Of a stretch of DNA of 43,505 nt, positions 17,541 to 25,165 are shown in pieces. The number at the start of each line of letters is the position of its first letter. Positions within the stretch are counted from its first letter, which is position 1. The notes beneath the pieces were generated by a model. It was not told where the DNA came from. It made no database searches and saw only the letters and a list, made by a program, of their open reading frames with translations. Source of the DNA: Bacillota bacterium (GTDB lineage Bacteria > Bacillota > Clostridia > Lachnospirales > Lachnospiraceae); NCBI GenBank assembly GCA_023421075.1, contig JAEZUM010000033.1, forward strand, positions 1 through 43,505, in the 5' to 3' direction. A program made the position numbers and the translations under genes.

Positions 17541-18116
17541 ATGTTACTTGCAGGAAAGACAGCGATTGTTTATGGCGCATCCGGATCCGTGGGAAGTGCA
17601 ATCGCTAAAGCCTTTGCTCGCGAAGGAGCATTTGTAATGCCATTTGAAACGTTTATACGTCCGGTAAAAGACGCATTAACAACTTGGTTCTATACCGGAA
17701 GTATTTTAGCCAAACATATGGCTTCAAATGGTGGTGGTACAATACTGGGAATTACAGCAAATGCAGGACGGCAACCATTTTCTGGTGTTGGTGGATTTGG
17801 AGTTGCCTGTGCGGCTGTTGAGCATTATCTCCGTCAACTTGCTGTTGAAAATGGTCCCCATAGAGTAAGAGTTTGCTGGGTACGTTCGCCAGGATCACCA
17901 GATTCTCCGGGGGTTCGTGAGGCATGGGAGATATATGGGAAGCAGAAGGGAATGACCTTTGAAGAAGTTCATCGTGAATTCTTCAAAGATACACCGCTTC
18001 GCCACATAACAGGACTAGCAGAGGTTGCGAATGCAGCTGTCTTATTGGCTAGTGATCTCGCTTCCGGTATGACAGCAACCATGGCGAATGCAACCGGAGG
18101 AGCTCAAGTTGATTAA
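17541..18116 (+). pseudogene. SDR family oxidoreductase with in-frame internal deletion
   Basis: 191 aa, whereas SDR enzymes run about 250. The N-terminus (LLAGKTAIVYGASGSVGSAI) carries the nucleotide-binding glycine motif up to GAF at residue 31. The sequence then jumps straight to MPFETFIRPVKDALTTWFYT, which in relatives lies after strands 2-4 of the Rossmann fold. Roughly 60-65 residues, including the NNAG-like strand, appear to be missing without loss of frame (junction near 17632-17642). The rest is well preserved to the end. The usual YxxxK catalytic pair is replaced by GGFGVACAAVEHYL, which may be a feature of this subfamily. It has a good RBS (GAGGAGG). Loss of the cofactor-binding core suggests it no longer works as a dehydrogenase, hence the pseudogene call. 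Confidence 0.65.
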
Positions 18117-18154
18117 TACATTCGTTGCTTATAATTATCAGTAAGCTGAAGCAC

Positions 18155-18197
18155 AATAATAATACCGTCAGTCAAATTGACTGACGGTATTATTATT
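18155..18197. terminator. Bidirectional terminator, perfect 21-bp inverted repeat
   Basis: Arms 18155-18175 and 18177-18197 are perfect inverted repeats around a single base (GTCAA-A-TTGAC at the centre), with AT-rich outer ends giving A-tract and T-tract on either strand. It lies between two convergent genes ending at 18116 and 18229. Confidence 0.75.
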
Positions 18198-18228
18198 ACT
18201 CCTACAGATTGTTGTATTATATTGAGGA

Positions 18229-19089
18229 CTATAACCCACTTACCATTTCGGCTACTGCCTGTTCCAGGGGAAGGGGAAGTCTGCCAAGAAGTTTTTCAAG
18301 ATCTGAGCTCACCACATCCAGTGCATCTTCTCGAATGGACTTTTGTATTCCCTGAAGTAATTCAACCACAAATTCCGGGAGGCCGGCAGCTCTTAATCCC
18401 TCTGCATATGCTTCGTCTGATACATTCAGTACCGGAATTTCTTTTCCTAGTGTCTTTCCAACCACTGCCGCGAGTTCATCTTGCGTGTGTGGTACACCGG
18501 AAAGCTCATAAATTTTATTTTCATGTCCTTCACCGGCTAAAACATTAGCAGCAGCCTCTGCATATTCTCGACGAAGTGTCCAGCCTACTTTTCCTCCCTG
18601 TGCAGATGTCACCCAAGGAGCACCTGCAGCCGCTGCTTGAATGCTGCTGATTTCATTTTCCAAATACCAGTTATTTCTGAGAAAAGTATAGCTGATACCT
18701 GTTTCAATAATTGCTTTTTCTGTCTGTCTATGAACCTCAGCAAGTGCAAGTGTACTAGACGGTGCATTGGCAACGCTGGTATATATGATATGCTTAACCC
18801 CTGCTTTTTTAGCAGCGGCTACCGCCTCACGATGTTGGCGAATTCTTGTCTCATTATCCAAATCTGTTGAAATGATGAGTAGCTTATCAATGCCTTCAAA
18901 GGCTGTTATCAGAGTGTCCGGCTGATCAAAATCTCCCTTTCTGACATCAATGCCCTTATCCGCGAAATTGGTTGCCTTTTCCGGATTTCTTACACTGATG
19001 GCTATACTTTTTGCATCCATTTTATCTAGTAAATGATTAACTACCAAACTGCCCAAATGTCCTGTTGCGCCTGTTACTAATACTTTCAT
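18229..19089 (-). CDS. NmrA-like NAD(P)H-binding reductase
   Basis: 286 aa, atypical SDR of the NmrA/QorB type. The N-terminal motif MKVLVTGATGHLGSLVVNHL binds NAD(P); the following strand and SVRNPEKA fit NADP preference; KHIIYTSVANAP and TFLRNNWYLEN are characteristic of the QorB-like branch. Such proteins are quinone reductases or redox sensors acting in the cytoplasm. The start has AGGAGG upstream (minus strand). It is divergent from an HxlR-type regulator at 19249, and pairs of this kind usually mean the regulator controls the reductase in response to quinones, aldehydes or other electrophiles. The substrate is not known. Confidence 0.88.
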   Translation of the reverse strand: MKVLVTGATGHLGSLVVNHLLDKMDAKSIAISVRNPEKATNFADKGIDVRKGDFDQPDTLITAFEGIDKLLIISTDLDNETRIRQHREAVAAAKKAGVKHIIYTSVANAPSSTLALAEVHRQTEKAIIETGISYTFLRNNWYLENEISSIQAAAAGAPWVTSAQGGKVGWTLRREYAEAAANVLAGEGHENKIYELSGVPHTQDELAAVVGKTLGKEIPVLNVSDEAYAEGLRAAGLPEFVVELLQGIQKSIREDALDVVSSDLEKLLGRLPLPLEQAVAEMVSGL

Positions 19090-19206
19090 GTGTTTTTCCT
19101 CCTATGACTAAAGTTTTTGTTTATTGTTATTCGCTTAGGTGTTATAATGATTATACACACATTATACGAGATACATTAAAAAACACAAGTACGATTAAAA
19201 ATAATA

Positions 19207-19237
19207 CATAGTATCATTTTAGATACTATGCTATAAT
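19207..19237 (+). promoter_or_regulatory. hxlR-type promoter with palindromic operator
   Basis: CATAGTATC (19207-19215) and GATACTATG (19222-19230) form a perfect nine-base inverted repeat with a six-base spacer, directly before TATAAT (19232-19237). A dimer bound here would cover the core promoter, so autorepression by the HxlR protein is likely. Confidence 0.7.
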
Positions 19238-19248
19238 AGGAGGATTAT

Positions 19249-19605
19249 ATGATTACACAAGAAGAATTATTTGGAAAATGTCCCTTTGCTACTTCCCAAA
19301 AGATACTTTCAGGTAAATGGGCATTAACCTTACTCCATTTTTTGAGTGAGGGGACCCTTCGCTTTAATGAAATTCAGCGAAGGCTTCCTGAGATTACACA
19401 ATCTACGCTGTCAAAGCAGCTTAGGATCCTGGAGGGATATGGAATGGTGATCCGAACCGTTTACCCTCAGATTCCACCAAAGGTAGAATACAGCCTCAGT
19501 ACTATGGGACAGGATTTTACCTCGGTATTGGAGAGTCTGAGAGTCTGGGGTTTAAAATATATTGATCAGCTGGAGCAAATTCCGGCCTATAACGAGGAGA
19601 CTTAA
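19249..19605 (+). CDS. HxlR-family transcriptional regulator
   Basis: 118 aa. The start matches the family: a cysteine close to the N-terminus (GKCPFATSQKILSGKWALTLL, C11), a winged helix with TQSTLSKQLRILEGYGMVIR as recognition helix and wing PPKVEYSLSTMG. In YodB and HypR relatives the early cysteine senses quinones, diamide or electrophiles. A strong RBS (AGGAGG) lies seven bases ahead. It faces the NmrA-like reductase at 18229 and is followed by a clear terminator. Confidence 0.92.
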   Translation: MITQEELFGKCPFATSQKILSGKWALTLLHFLSEGTLRFNEIQRRLPEITQSTLSKQLRILEGYGMVIRTVYPQIPPKVEYSLSTMGQDFTSVLESLRVWGLKYIDQLEQIPAYNEET

Positions 19606-19634
19606 AAGCTGAGTAATATATCGATGAATAAAGT

Positions 19635-19661
19635 AAAAAACCGGTTCATGACCGGTTTTTT
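19635..19661. terminator. Rho-independent terminator between convergent genes
   Basis: An 11-bp stem, AAAAAACCGGT (19635-19645) with ACCGGTTTTTT (19651-19661), has a five-base loop and is followed by TGTTTTG. It sits 29 bases after the HxlR gene and, with A-tract and T-tract on both sides, can also serve the GntR gene ending at 19721. Confidence 0.88.
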
Positions 19662-19720
19662 GTTTTGTCACATGGAGATTTTATTATGCCTCCTGTTAGT
19701 TTTATAAAGGAAGACTTCTT

Positions 19721-20428
19721 CTACTCATTGTATATTTCTAAATCACCCTTAATCGAGCGCTCATAATAATCGGTCAAAAAGCGAACGGCTTCTTCGGTTT
19801 TCTCATTCGCAATCAGATTATATAGCTGTGTCATAAAATCGATGGTTAACTTAATTCCATACAATCTTATATGACGTTCAAATAAGTTTCGGTTAGAGGT
19901 GCGAAATGAATTATAGATCAGAGGCAAAATGGTATTATTGCTTAATATACTCAAATAGCGAAAGAACTCATAAGATATTTCAGCGGCTTCTGTCACTTTC
20001 GTAGTTTTTTCTATGGCATTTATATAGCTCTGCAGTTTATCCAAATTATCCTTAGTTAACGTATGTGCCATCTGACGGATGGCAAAGGTATCAAATAAGA
20101 TTTTAAGTTCAATGGAAGAACGTACCTCCGCCTTACGAAGCATTCCCTTATTATAATTCATCATCGAGACGAGAATATCCACCGACCCTTTTTGGTTATA
20201 GTCAGCTACAAAAGTACCTATTCTTGGCTGTATCTCCAGGAAGCCCTTCGCTACCATCGTCGCTATTCCGCTGTGAACGATATTTCTACTTATCCCCATA
20301 ACATCTGCCAGCTCTCGTTCTGTTAAAAGCTGTTCCCCGATTTCAAGCTCCCCGGACAATATCTTAGCCTCAATTTCCTGTATGAACAGATCCTTAAGAG
20401 TGGGGGCTTGTAATTTCTTATATTCCAT
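19721..20428 (-). CDS. GntR/FadR-family transcriptional regulator
   Basis: 235 aa. Residues 1-75 are a GntR winged helix (IEAKILSGELEIGEQLLTER then ELADVMGISRNIVHSGIATM and a wing GFLEIQPRIGTF). Residues about 90-230 are helical and fit the FCD/FadR effector domain (RSSIELKILFDTFAIRQMA), although the metal-ligand histidines of many FCD proteins are not obvious. FadR-type regulators bind small carboxylates or acyl-CoA-like ligands. It is divergent from the nine-gene operon starting at hypB, with a palindrome in the shared spacer, so it is the likely regulator of that operon. Confidence 0.88.
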   Translation of the reverse strand: MEYKKLQAPTLKDLFIQEIEAKILSGELEIGEQLLTERELADVMGISRNIVHSGIATMVAKGFLEIQPRIGTFVADYNQKGSVDILVSMMNYNKGMLRKAEVRSSIELKILFDTFAIRQMAHTLTKDNLDKLQSYINAIEKTTKVTEAAEISYEFFRYLSILSNNTILPLIYNSFRTSNRNLFERHIRLYGIKLTIDFMTQLYNLIANEKTEEAVRFLTDYYERSIKGDLEIYNE

Positions 20429-20449
20429 ACGATTCCCTCCTTTGGTTTG

Positions 20450-20459
20450 TGGTTAACCA
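20450..20459. promoter_or_regulatory. Candidate GntR operator palindrome
   Basis: TGGTTAACCA is a perfect ten-base palindrome 21 bases upstream of the GntR start codon, in the spacer shared with hypB. Its TGGT-ACCA ends match the general shape of FadR-type operators. A weaker repeat, ATCAG (20461-20465) with CTGAT (20479-20483), lies next to it. Confidence 0.5.
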
Positions 20460-20528
20460 GATCAGTAATACTAAAAATCTGATTTGTTGATAATTACAAA
20501 TTTTATAAATAAAACTTAAAAATTTTTG

Positions 20529-20557
20529 TTGTTTATGTAAAAAATTAATGCTATTAT
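20529..20557 (+). promoter_or_regulatory. Probable promoter of the nickel/dehydratase operon
   Basis: TTGTTT (20529-20534), 17 bases, TATTAT (20552-20557). A second possible -10, TATAAT (20563-20568), lies just downstream. Transcription would begin roughly 30 bases before the hypB start. Confidence 0.45.
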
Positions 20558-20598
20558 GATTATATAATTTTGTTAAAAGAATGTCAATGGAGGGGAAA

Positions 20599-21270
20599 AT
20601 GAAAGATTATAAAGTGATTCGCGTGAAACAAAGCATTTTTGCTGATAATGATGCTGATGCAGACAGATTACGTATGCAATTGAAAAGGCAAGGCACATTT
20701 CTGTTGAATTTGATGTCATCGCCTGGTTCCGGAAAAACAACCACGCTGAAAGCAACCATAGCCAAGCTGAAGGATGAGATGAGAATTGGCATTATGGAGG
20801 CAGACATCGATTCGGATGTCGATGCGGCCAAGATTGCTGAAACAGGAACGAGAACAATTCAATTACATACCGGCGGCATGTGTCATCTGGATGCAGATAT
20901 GACAAGACAGGGATTGACATCCTTTGACAGTGAACAATTTGACCTCATCGTTCTGGAAAATGTAGGCAATCTTGTATGTCCTGCTGAGTTTGACACCGGC
21001 GCCGTTAAAAATGCGATGATTCTTTCCGTACCGGAGGGCCATGATAAACCATTAAAATATCCTCTTATTTTTACAAAGTGTGATGTGTTACTGATTAATA
21101 AGATAGATGTATTACCATATTTTGATTTTGATATGAAGCTTGTTCAGGAGTATGCAAGAAGGTGTAATCCGGGGATCAAGATCTTTCCGATTTGTGCAAC
21201 GACAGGAGAAGGCGTTGAATTATTTACGAATTGGTTAATGGATGAAGTGAAGTCATGGAAGAGTGAGTAG
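20599..21270 (+). CDS. hypB: HypB-type nickel GTPase
   Basis: 223 aa from the ATG at 20599, preceded by GGAGGGG; an in-frame ATG at 20581 lacks an RBS. SIMIBI-class GTPase: Walker A MSSPGSGKTTTL, switch region MEADIDSDVDAAK, Walker B VLENVGN, base-specifying NKID. The metal site at the dimer interface is intact, C95-H96 (GGMCHLD) and C127 (NLVCPAEF), with the spacing known for HypB. The N-terminal CxxCGC nickel motif and histidine-rich stretch of some HypB proteins are missing. HypB delivers nickel with HypA, normally to [NiFe] hydrogenase, but no hydrogenase gene is present here. First gene of the operon. Confidence 0.93.
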   Translation: MKDYKVIRVKQSIFADNDADADRLRMQLKRQGTFLLNLMSSPGSGKTTTLKATIAKLKDEMRIGIMEADIDSDVDAAKIAETGTRTIQLHTGGMCHLDADMTRQGLTSFDSEQFDLIVLENVGNLVCPAEFDTGAVKNAMILSVPEGHDKPLKYPLIFTKCDVLLINKIDVLPYFDFDMKLVQEYARRCNPGIKIFPICATTGEGVELFTNWLMDEVKSWKSE

Positions 21271-21312
21271 AAATATGGATTTCATATATATGTGATTAAA
21301 GGAGGGTTTTCA

Positions 21313-24000
21313 ATGGCACAGTTAAGACCAAAAATAGTAAAGCTTGCAAAAGTAGTAGGAGGGGTATCCGGTGTTGTTAATAAAATTGACGAGAATGCAC
21401 CGGAATATTACAGCTTGGCGGCAATACTAACGGATGAAGAGGCAGATGTAGCAATTGCGGCAGGGTTAAGGAAAGAGCGTACTGTGGAATATCTTGCTCA
21501 AAAGGTAGGCAGACCGATCGATGAAGTAAAGGAAATTGCCGAAACACTTGGTTGGAAGGGTATCTTTCGAGTAAACACAGACCCTGTCGATAAGCAGGAT
21601 CGTTACTTCATGCAAATATTTGCTCCGGGTATTATGGAAATGATGGTTAACAATAAGCAGATACTAAATGAACATCCCGAGGTGGGAAGGGCATTTGAAG
21701 AATATACTCGCATTCGTATGGCGAATATGTCACCGTTAATGCCGGATGGATATGGTCTGATGCGAGTGGTTCCGGTTGAAAGCTCGATCAAAGATATTCC
21801 GGGAGTGAATGATTATGAGAAGCTAAGCTATTACCTGGACAAATATGACAGGTTCTCCGTATCTCCTTGTTCCTGTCGTTCTTCCCGTCGTGTCATCGAA
21901 GAGGGATGTGGACACCTGGAGGAGGATATGTGTGTTCAGATGGGAAAGGGTGCAGAATATTACATACGAACCGGACGTGCCAGAGAGATCTCTCGGGAAG
22001 AGGCTCTGAGCATAATTAAAAGAGCAGAAGAAAACGGACTGATGCATAATATGCCAAATATTGAAGAGGCCGGTGAAAGTGCAGCGATCTGTAATTGTTG
22101 TGCTTGTTCCTGTTTTGGTTTGCGTGTAGGTTTACTTTATGGGGCCAGAGATGTAATTCGATCTAATTTTGTTGCTAAAATTGATGAAACGAGGTGTGTT
22201 GCCTGTGGTCAATGTGTTGAAACCTGTCCGGGAAATGCGTTAAAGATGGGGCAGAAAATATCCACAATAGAACCCTTGCTCATGCCTGAAAAATATAAAA
22301 AAATGAGTAACTCTATCTGGCATAAATCAGATTGGAATGTGGATTACCGTGAAAATCAACAGGATGTTCTGGCAACCGGTACAGCACCTTGTAAAACGGC
22401 CTGTCCTGCTCACATAGCAGTGCAGGGATATCTTCGTTTGGCATCGGTTGGGGACTATCAGGGAGCTTTGGCCTTAATCAAGAAGGAGAATCCGTTTCCG
22501 GCTGTTTGCGGCCGTATCTGTAATCATCGCTGTGAAACAGAATGTACTCGTGGATTAATCGATGAAGCAGTTGCGATTGACGAGGTAAAGCGTTTTATTG
22601 CGGATCATGACTTAAATACATCTACCAGATACATTCCGCCAATGATCAATCAGATCGGCAGACCCTATGAGCAAAAAATTGCCATCATCGGTGCGGGTCC
22701 TGCCGGAATGACCTGTGCCTTCTATCTTGCAGAGAAAGGTTACAAACCAACCGTTTTTGAAAAAGAGCATCGACCCGGTGGCATGCTTATGAATGGTATT
22801 CCTTCCTTTCGGCTTGAAAAAGATGTTGTTGAGGCTGAAATTGATATCCTGAAGGAAATGGGTGTAGAATTCCAATGCGGTGTCGAAGTCGGGAAGGACA
22901 TTACCATTGCACAGCTTCGTGAACAAGGTTACGAGGGCTTTTATGTAGCAATCGGTGCACAAGGCGGACGAAGTTTGGGGATCGAAGGAGAAAATGCAGA
23001 GGGTGTAGAGTCCGGAATTTCATTTATACGTGATGTAACCCTCGGTAAAGAGAAGAAGCTTTCCGGTCGTACGATTGTCATCGGAGGAGGAAATGTTGCG
23101 ATTGATGTTGCTCGCACCGCCAATCGCATCGGTGCATCCGAAACACTGATGATCTGTCTGGAGGACCGGAAGCAAATGCCGGCGGATATAGATGAGATTG
23201 CAGAGGCAGAGCATGAGGGCATAGAAATCTACAATTCCTGGGGGCCGAAGGAAATACTGGTCGAGAATAATAGAATGAAGGGTGTTGTTTTTAAAAAGTG
23301 TATCTCCGTTTTTGATGAGGAGCATCGTTTTGCGCCTCAATATGATGACACCGATCTGATGACCGTAGAATGTGAACATCTATTACTGTCCGTTGGTCAG
23401 AGTATTGTTTGGGGTGAATTACTTACCGGTACCAAGGTTGAATTTAATCGCAACGGTACCGTGAAAGCAGATGCCTTAACGTACCAGACCGCAGAACCGG
23501 ATATTTTTGTGGGTGGAGATGTATATACCGGACCCAAATTTGCCATTGATGCCATCGCAGCAGGAAAGGAAGCTGCTATATCACTTCATCGCTATGTTCA
23601 ACCCGGACAGACTCTTACCCTAGGTCGTGATCGTAGAAATTATATTGCTCTGGATAAGTCAAATGTGTCCTTTGATCAGGGCTATGATCATTCGAAACGC
23701 CAGCAACCGGGTTATAATCAAGCAAAGGAGAGGACCTTTGGAGATACCCGCCTTACGTTTACGGAGGAGCAGGTTAAGAAAGAAACGGCACGTTGTCTTT
23801 CTTGTGGAGCAACAAAGGTAGATGATTATATGTGTGTTGGTTGCGGACTTTGTACGACAAAATGCCAATTTGATGCAATCCATCTTGAAAAGATACGTGA
23901 CGTTCATGCAGATACCTTTGAAACAATGCCAATCAAGGTAGCAGCTCATGTTGTTAAGAAAACCGGCAGGATTTTAGCCAAACCTTTTGTAAAGAGTTGA
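21313..24000 (+). CDS. Multi-FeS, GltD-like FAD/NAD(P)H oxidoreductase
   Basis: 895 aa from the ATG at 21313 (GGAGGG six bases upstream; a GTG at 21292 is less likely). The N-terminal ~330 residues carry unusual cysteine groups, CSCRSSRR (C186, C188) and CNCCACSC (from C260), then a classical [4Fe-4S] motif CVACGQCVETCP (C295-C305). The middle is a GltD-like module: the Fe-S helical domain CKTACPAHIAVQGY...CGRICNHRCETECTR, FAD site IIGAGPAGMTCAFYLAEKGY (near 459) and NAD(P) site IVIGGGNVAIDVARTANRIG (near 590). The C-terminus adds CLSCGATKV and CVGCGLCTTKCQ (about 827-860). It probably moves electrons between NAD(P)H and a low-potential acceptor through an Fe-S chain; in this operon the natural partner is the dehydratase activase. 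The start region resembles 4Fe-4S proteins annotated near GltD in other anaerobes. Confidence 0.88.
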   Translation: MAQLRPKIVKLAKVVGGVSGVVNKIDENAPEYYSLAAILTDEEADVAIAAGLRKERTVEYLAQKVGRPIDEVKEIAETLGWKGIFRVNTDPVDKQDRYFMQIFAPGIMEMMVNNKQILNEHPEVGRAFEEYTRIRMANMSPLMPDGYGLMRVVPVESSIKDIPGVNDYEKLSYYLDKYDRFSVSPCSCRSSRRVIEEGCGHLEEDMCVQMGKGAEYYIRTGRAREISREEALSIIKRAEENGLMHNMPNIEEAGESAAICNCCACSCFGLRVGLLYGARDVIRSNFVAKIDETRCVACGQCVETCPGNALKMGQKISTIEPLLMPEKYKKMSNSIWHKSDWNVDYRENQQDVLATGTAPCKTACPAHIAVQGYLRLASVGDYQGALALIKKENPFPAVCGRICNHRCETECTRGLIDEAVAIDEVKRFIADHDLNTSTRYIPPMINQIGRPYEQKIAIIGAGPAGMTCAFYLAEKGYKPTVFEKEHRPGGMLMNGIPSFRLEKDVVEAEIDILKEMGVEFQCGVEVGKDITIAQLREQGYEGFYVAIGAQGGRSLGIEGENAEGVESGISFIRDVTLGKEKKLSGRTIVIGGGNVAIDVARTANRIGASETLMICLEDRKQMPADIDEIAEAEHEGIEIYNSWGPKEILVENNRMKGVVFKKCISVFDEEHRFAPQYDDTDLMTVECEHLLLSVGQSIVWGELLTGTKVEFNRNGTVKADALTYQTAEPDIFVGGDVYTGPKFAIDAIAAGKEAAISLHRYVQPGQTLTLGRDRRNYIALDKSNVSFDQGYDHSKRQQPGYNQAKERTFGDTRLTFTEEQVKKETARCLSCGATKVDDYMCVGCGLCTTKCQFDAIHLEKIRDVHADTFETMPIKVAAHVVKKTGRILAKPFVKS

Positions 24001-24009
24001 CGGTGTGCT

Positions 24010-24351
24010 ATGCATGAACTTGGATTGATGGATGCAGTAATTAAAACGGTTAGGCGAATTACGAAAGAGGAGAATTTAACCCATGTGAGAAGGATTGTCC
24101 TGGAAATAGGCGAATTGTCCGGTACAGTGCCCCATTTTATAACGGATTGTTATGAAGCAGTTGTCGCAGATACAGAGTATCAGGGTACAGAGCTTGTGGT
24201 TGAGATGGTTCCCGGTATTGCAAGATGTAACGATTGCCGGATTGAATTTCGAGTAGACCTGGAAGAATTATGTTGTCCGACTTGTCATGGGAAAAATCTC
24301 ACACCGATCGAGGGAAAGGACTTAACCATTAAAGAAATAGAAGCGTATTAA
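24010..24351 (+). CDS. hypA: HypA-type nickel metallochaperone
   Basis: 113 aa, the standard HypA length. It begins MHELGLMDAV with H2, the conserved nickel ligand, and has a zinc site made of two pairs, CNDC and CPTC. The central region IVLEIGELSGTVP is typical. HypA passes nickel with HypB to nickel enzymes. It sits nine bases after the flavoprotein gene and 33 before the CooC-type gene. The separation of hypA and hypB by an unrelated redox gene, and the absence of hypC-F, argue that the client is not a [NiFe] hydrogenase. Confidence 0.94.
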   Translation: MHELGLMDAVIKTVRRITKEENLTHVRRIVLEIGELSGTVPHFITDCYEAVVADTEYQGTELVVEMVPGIARCNDCRIEFRVDLEELCCPTCHGKNLTPIEGKDLTIKEIEAY

Positions 24352-24384
24352 AAAATTATGGGCAGGAAAGTTGGGGGAACAACG

Positions 24385-25155
24385 ATGGAACATAATGCGA
24401 AAATGATTGCAGTAACGGGAAAGGGAGGTGTCGGTAAGACATCCTTGTCAGCGGTTATCGTAAAATTGCTGACAGAATCATTCCCGGAGAAGAGAATTCT
24501 AGCGATTGATGCGGATCCTGCGGTGGGCTTGGCCACTGCGCTGGGCATTGAAGTAAAGGCAACGGTCGATGACATTCGAAAGGAGTTTATTAATCAGGTT
24601 GAGACCGGGAATGCAAATGAAGCGGTAGAGATACTGGGGAATGCACAATATAAGATTTTTGATACCTTAGTGGAACAACCCAGGTTTTCTTTTTTGGCAA
24701 TCGGCAGACCGGAATCAGCAGGCTGTTATTGTAAAGTAAACAGCTATTTAAAAGAAGTGATTAAAATACTGAGTGATAATTTTGACTACATTGTGATTGA
24801 TGGTGAAGCGGGAATCGAACAGGTAAATCGACGCGTTATGGAAAAGGTTACGCACTTGTTACTTGTCTCAGATGCAAGTAAAAAAGGAATCCAGGTTATT
24901 GAAACAATCAATCATGTAGCGAAGGAACTGGTAATGTATGACGCGGTCGGTGCAGTGATCAATCGAATTCCTGGATGGGATATAAAGCAACATATTGATA
25001 CCGGTGAGATCCCGGTTCTCGCTTATATACCCTCGGATGAAACCTTGACTACCTGCGATATCAAAGGAGAAAATATTATGTTGTTACCGGAGGATGCTCC
25101 AATTGTGGTAGGGGCACGCGAGGCGTTGATAAAGCTTAACATATTGAAAGGATAG
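24385..25155 (+). CDS. CooC-type nickel-insertion ATPase
   Basis: 256 aa from the ATG at 24385, which has GGGGGA upstream and puts the P-loop at the usual distance; an ATG at 24358 would add nine residues. MinD/ParA-like ATPase with deviant Walker A GKGGVGKTSLSAV, AIDADPAVGLATALGI and IVIDGEAGIEQVNR. The metal-binding C114-x-C116 (ESAGCYCKVN) is the hallmark of CooC, which dimerises around nickel while maturing CO dehydrogenase; related proteins (AcsF) serve acetyl-CoA synthase. No CODH gene is in the window. The next gene follows after ten bases. Confidence 0.9.
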   Translation: MEHNAKMIAVTGKGGVGKTSLSAVIVKLLTESFPEKRILAIDADPAVGLATALGIEVKATVDDIRKEFINQVETGNANEAVEILGNAQYKIFDTLVEQPRFSFLAIGRPESAGCYCKVNSYLKEVIKILSDNFDYIVIDGEAGIEQVNRRVMEKVTHLLLVSDASKKGIQVIETINHVAKELVMYDAVGAVINRIPGWDIKQHIDTGEIPVLAYIPSDETLTTCDIKGENIMLLPEDAPIVVGAREALIKLNILKG

Positions 25156-25165
25156 GGATTAAAAT

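Noticed and set aside
20599..24351. hypA and hypB taken as evidence for a [NiFe] hydrogenase operon
   Set aside because: No hydrogenase subunit and no hypC, hypD, hypE or hypF is present; the operon continues into dehydratase-like genes.
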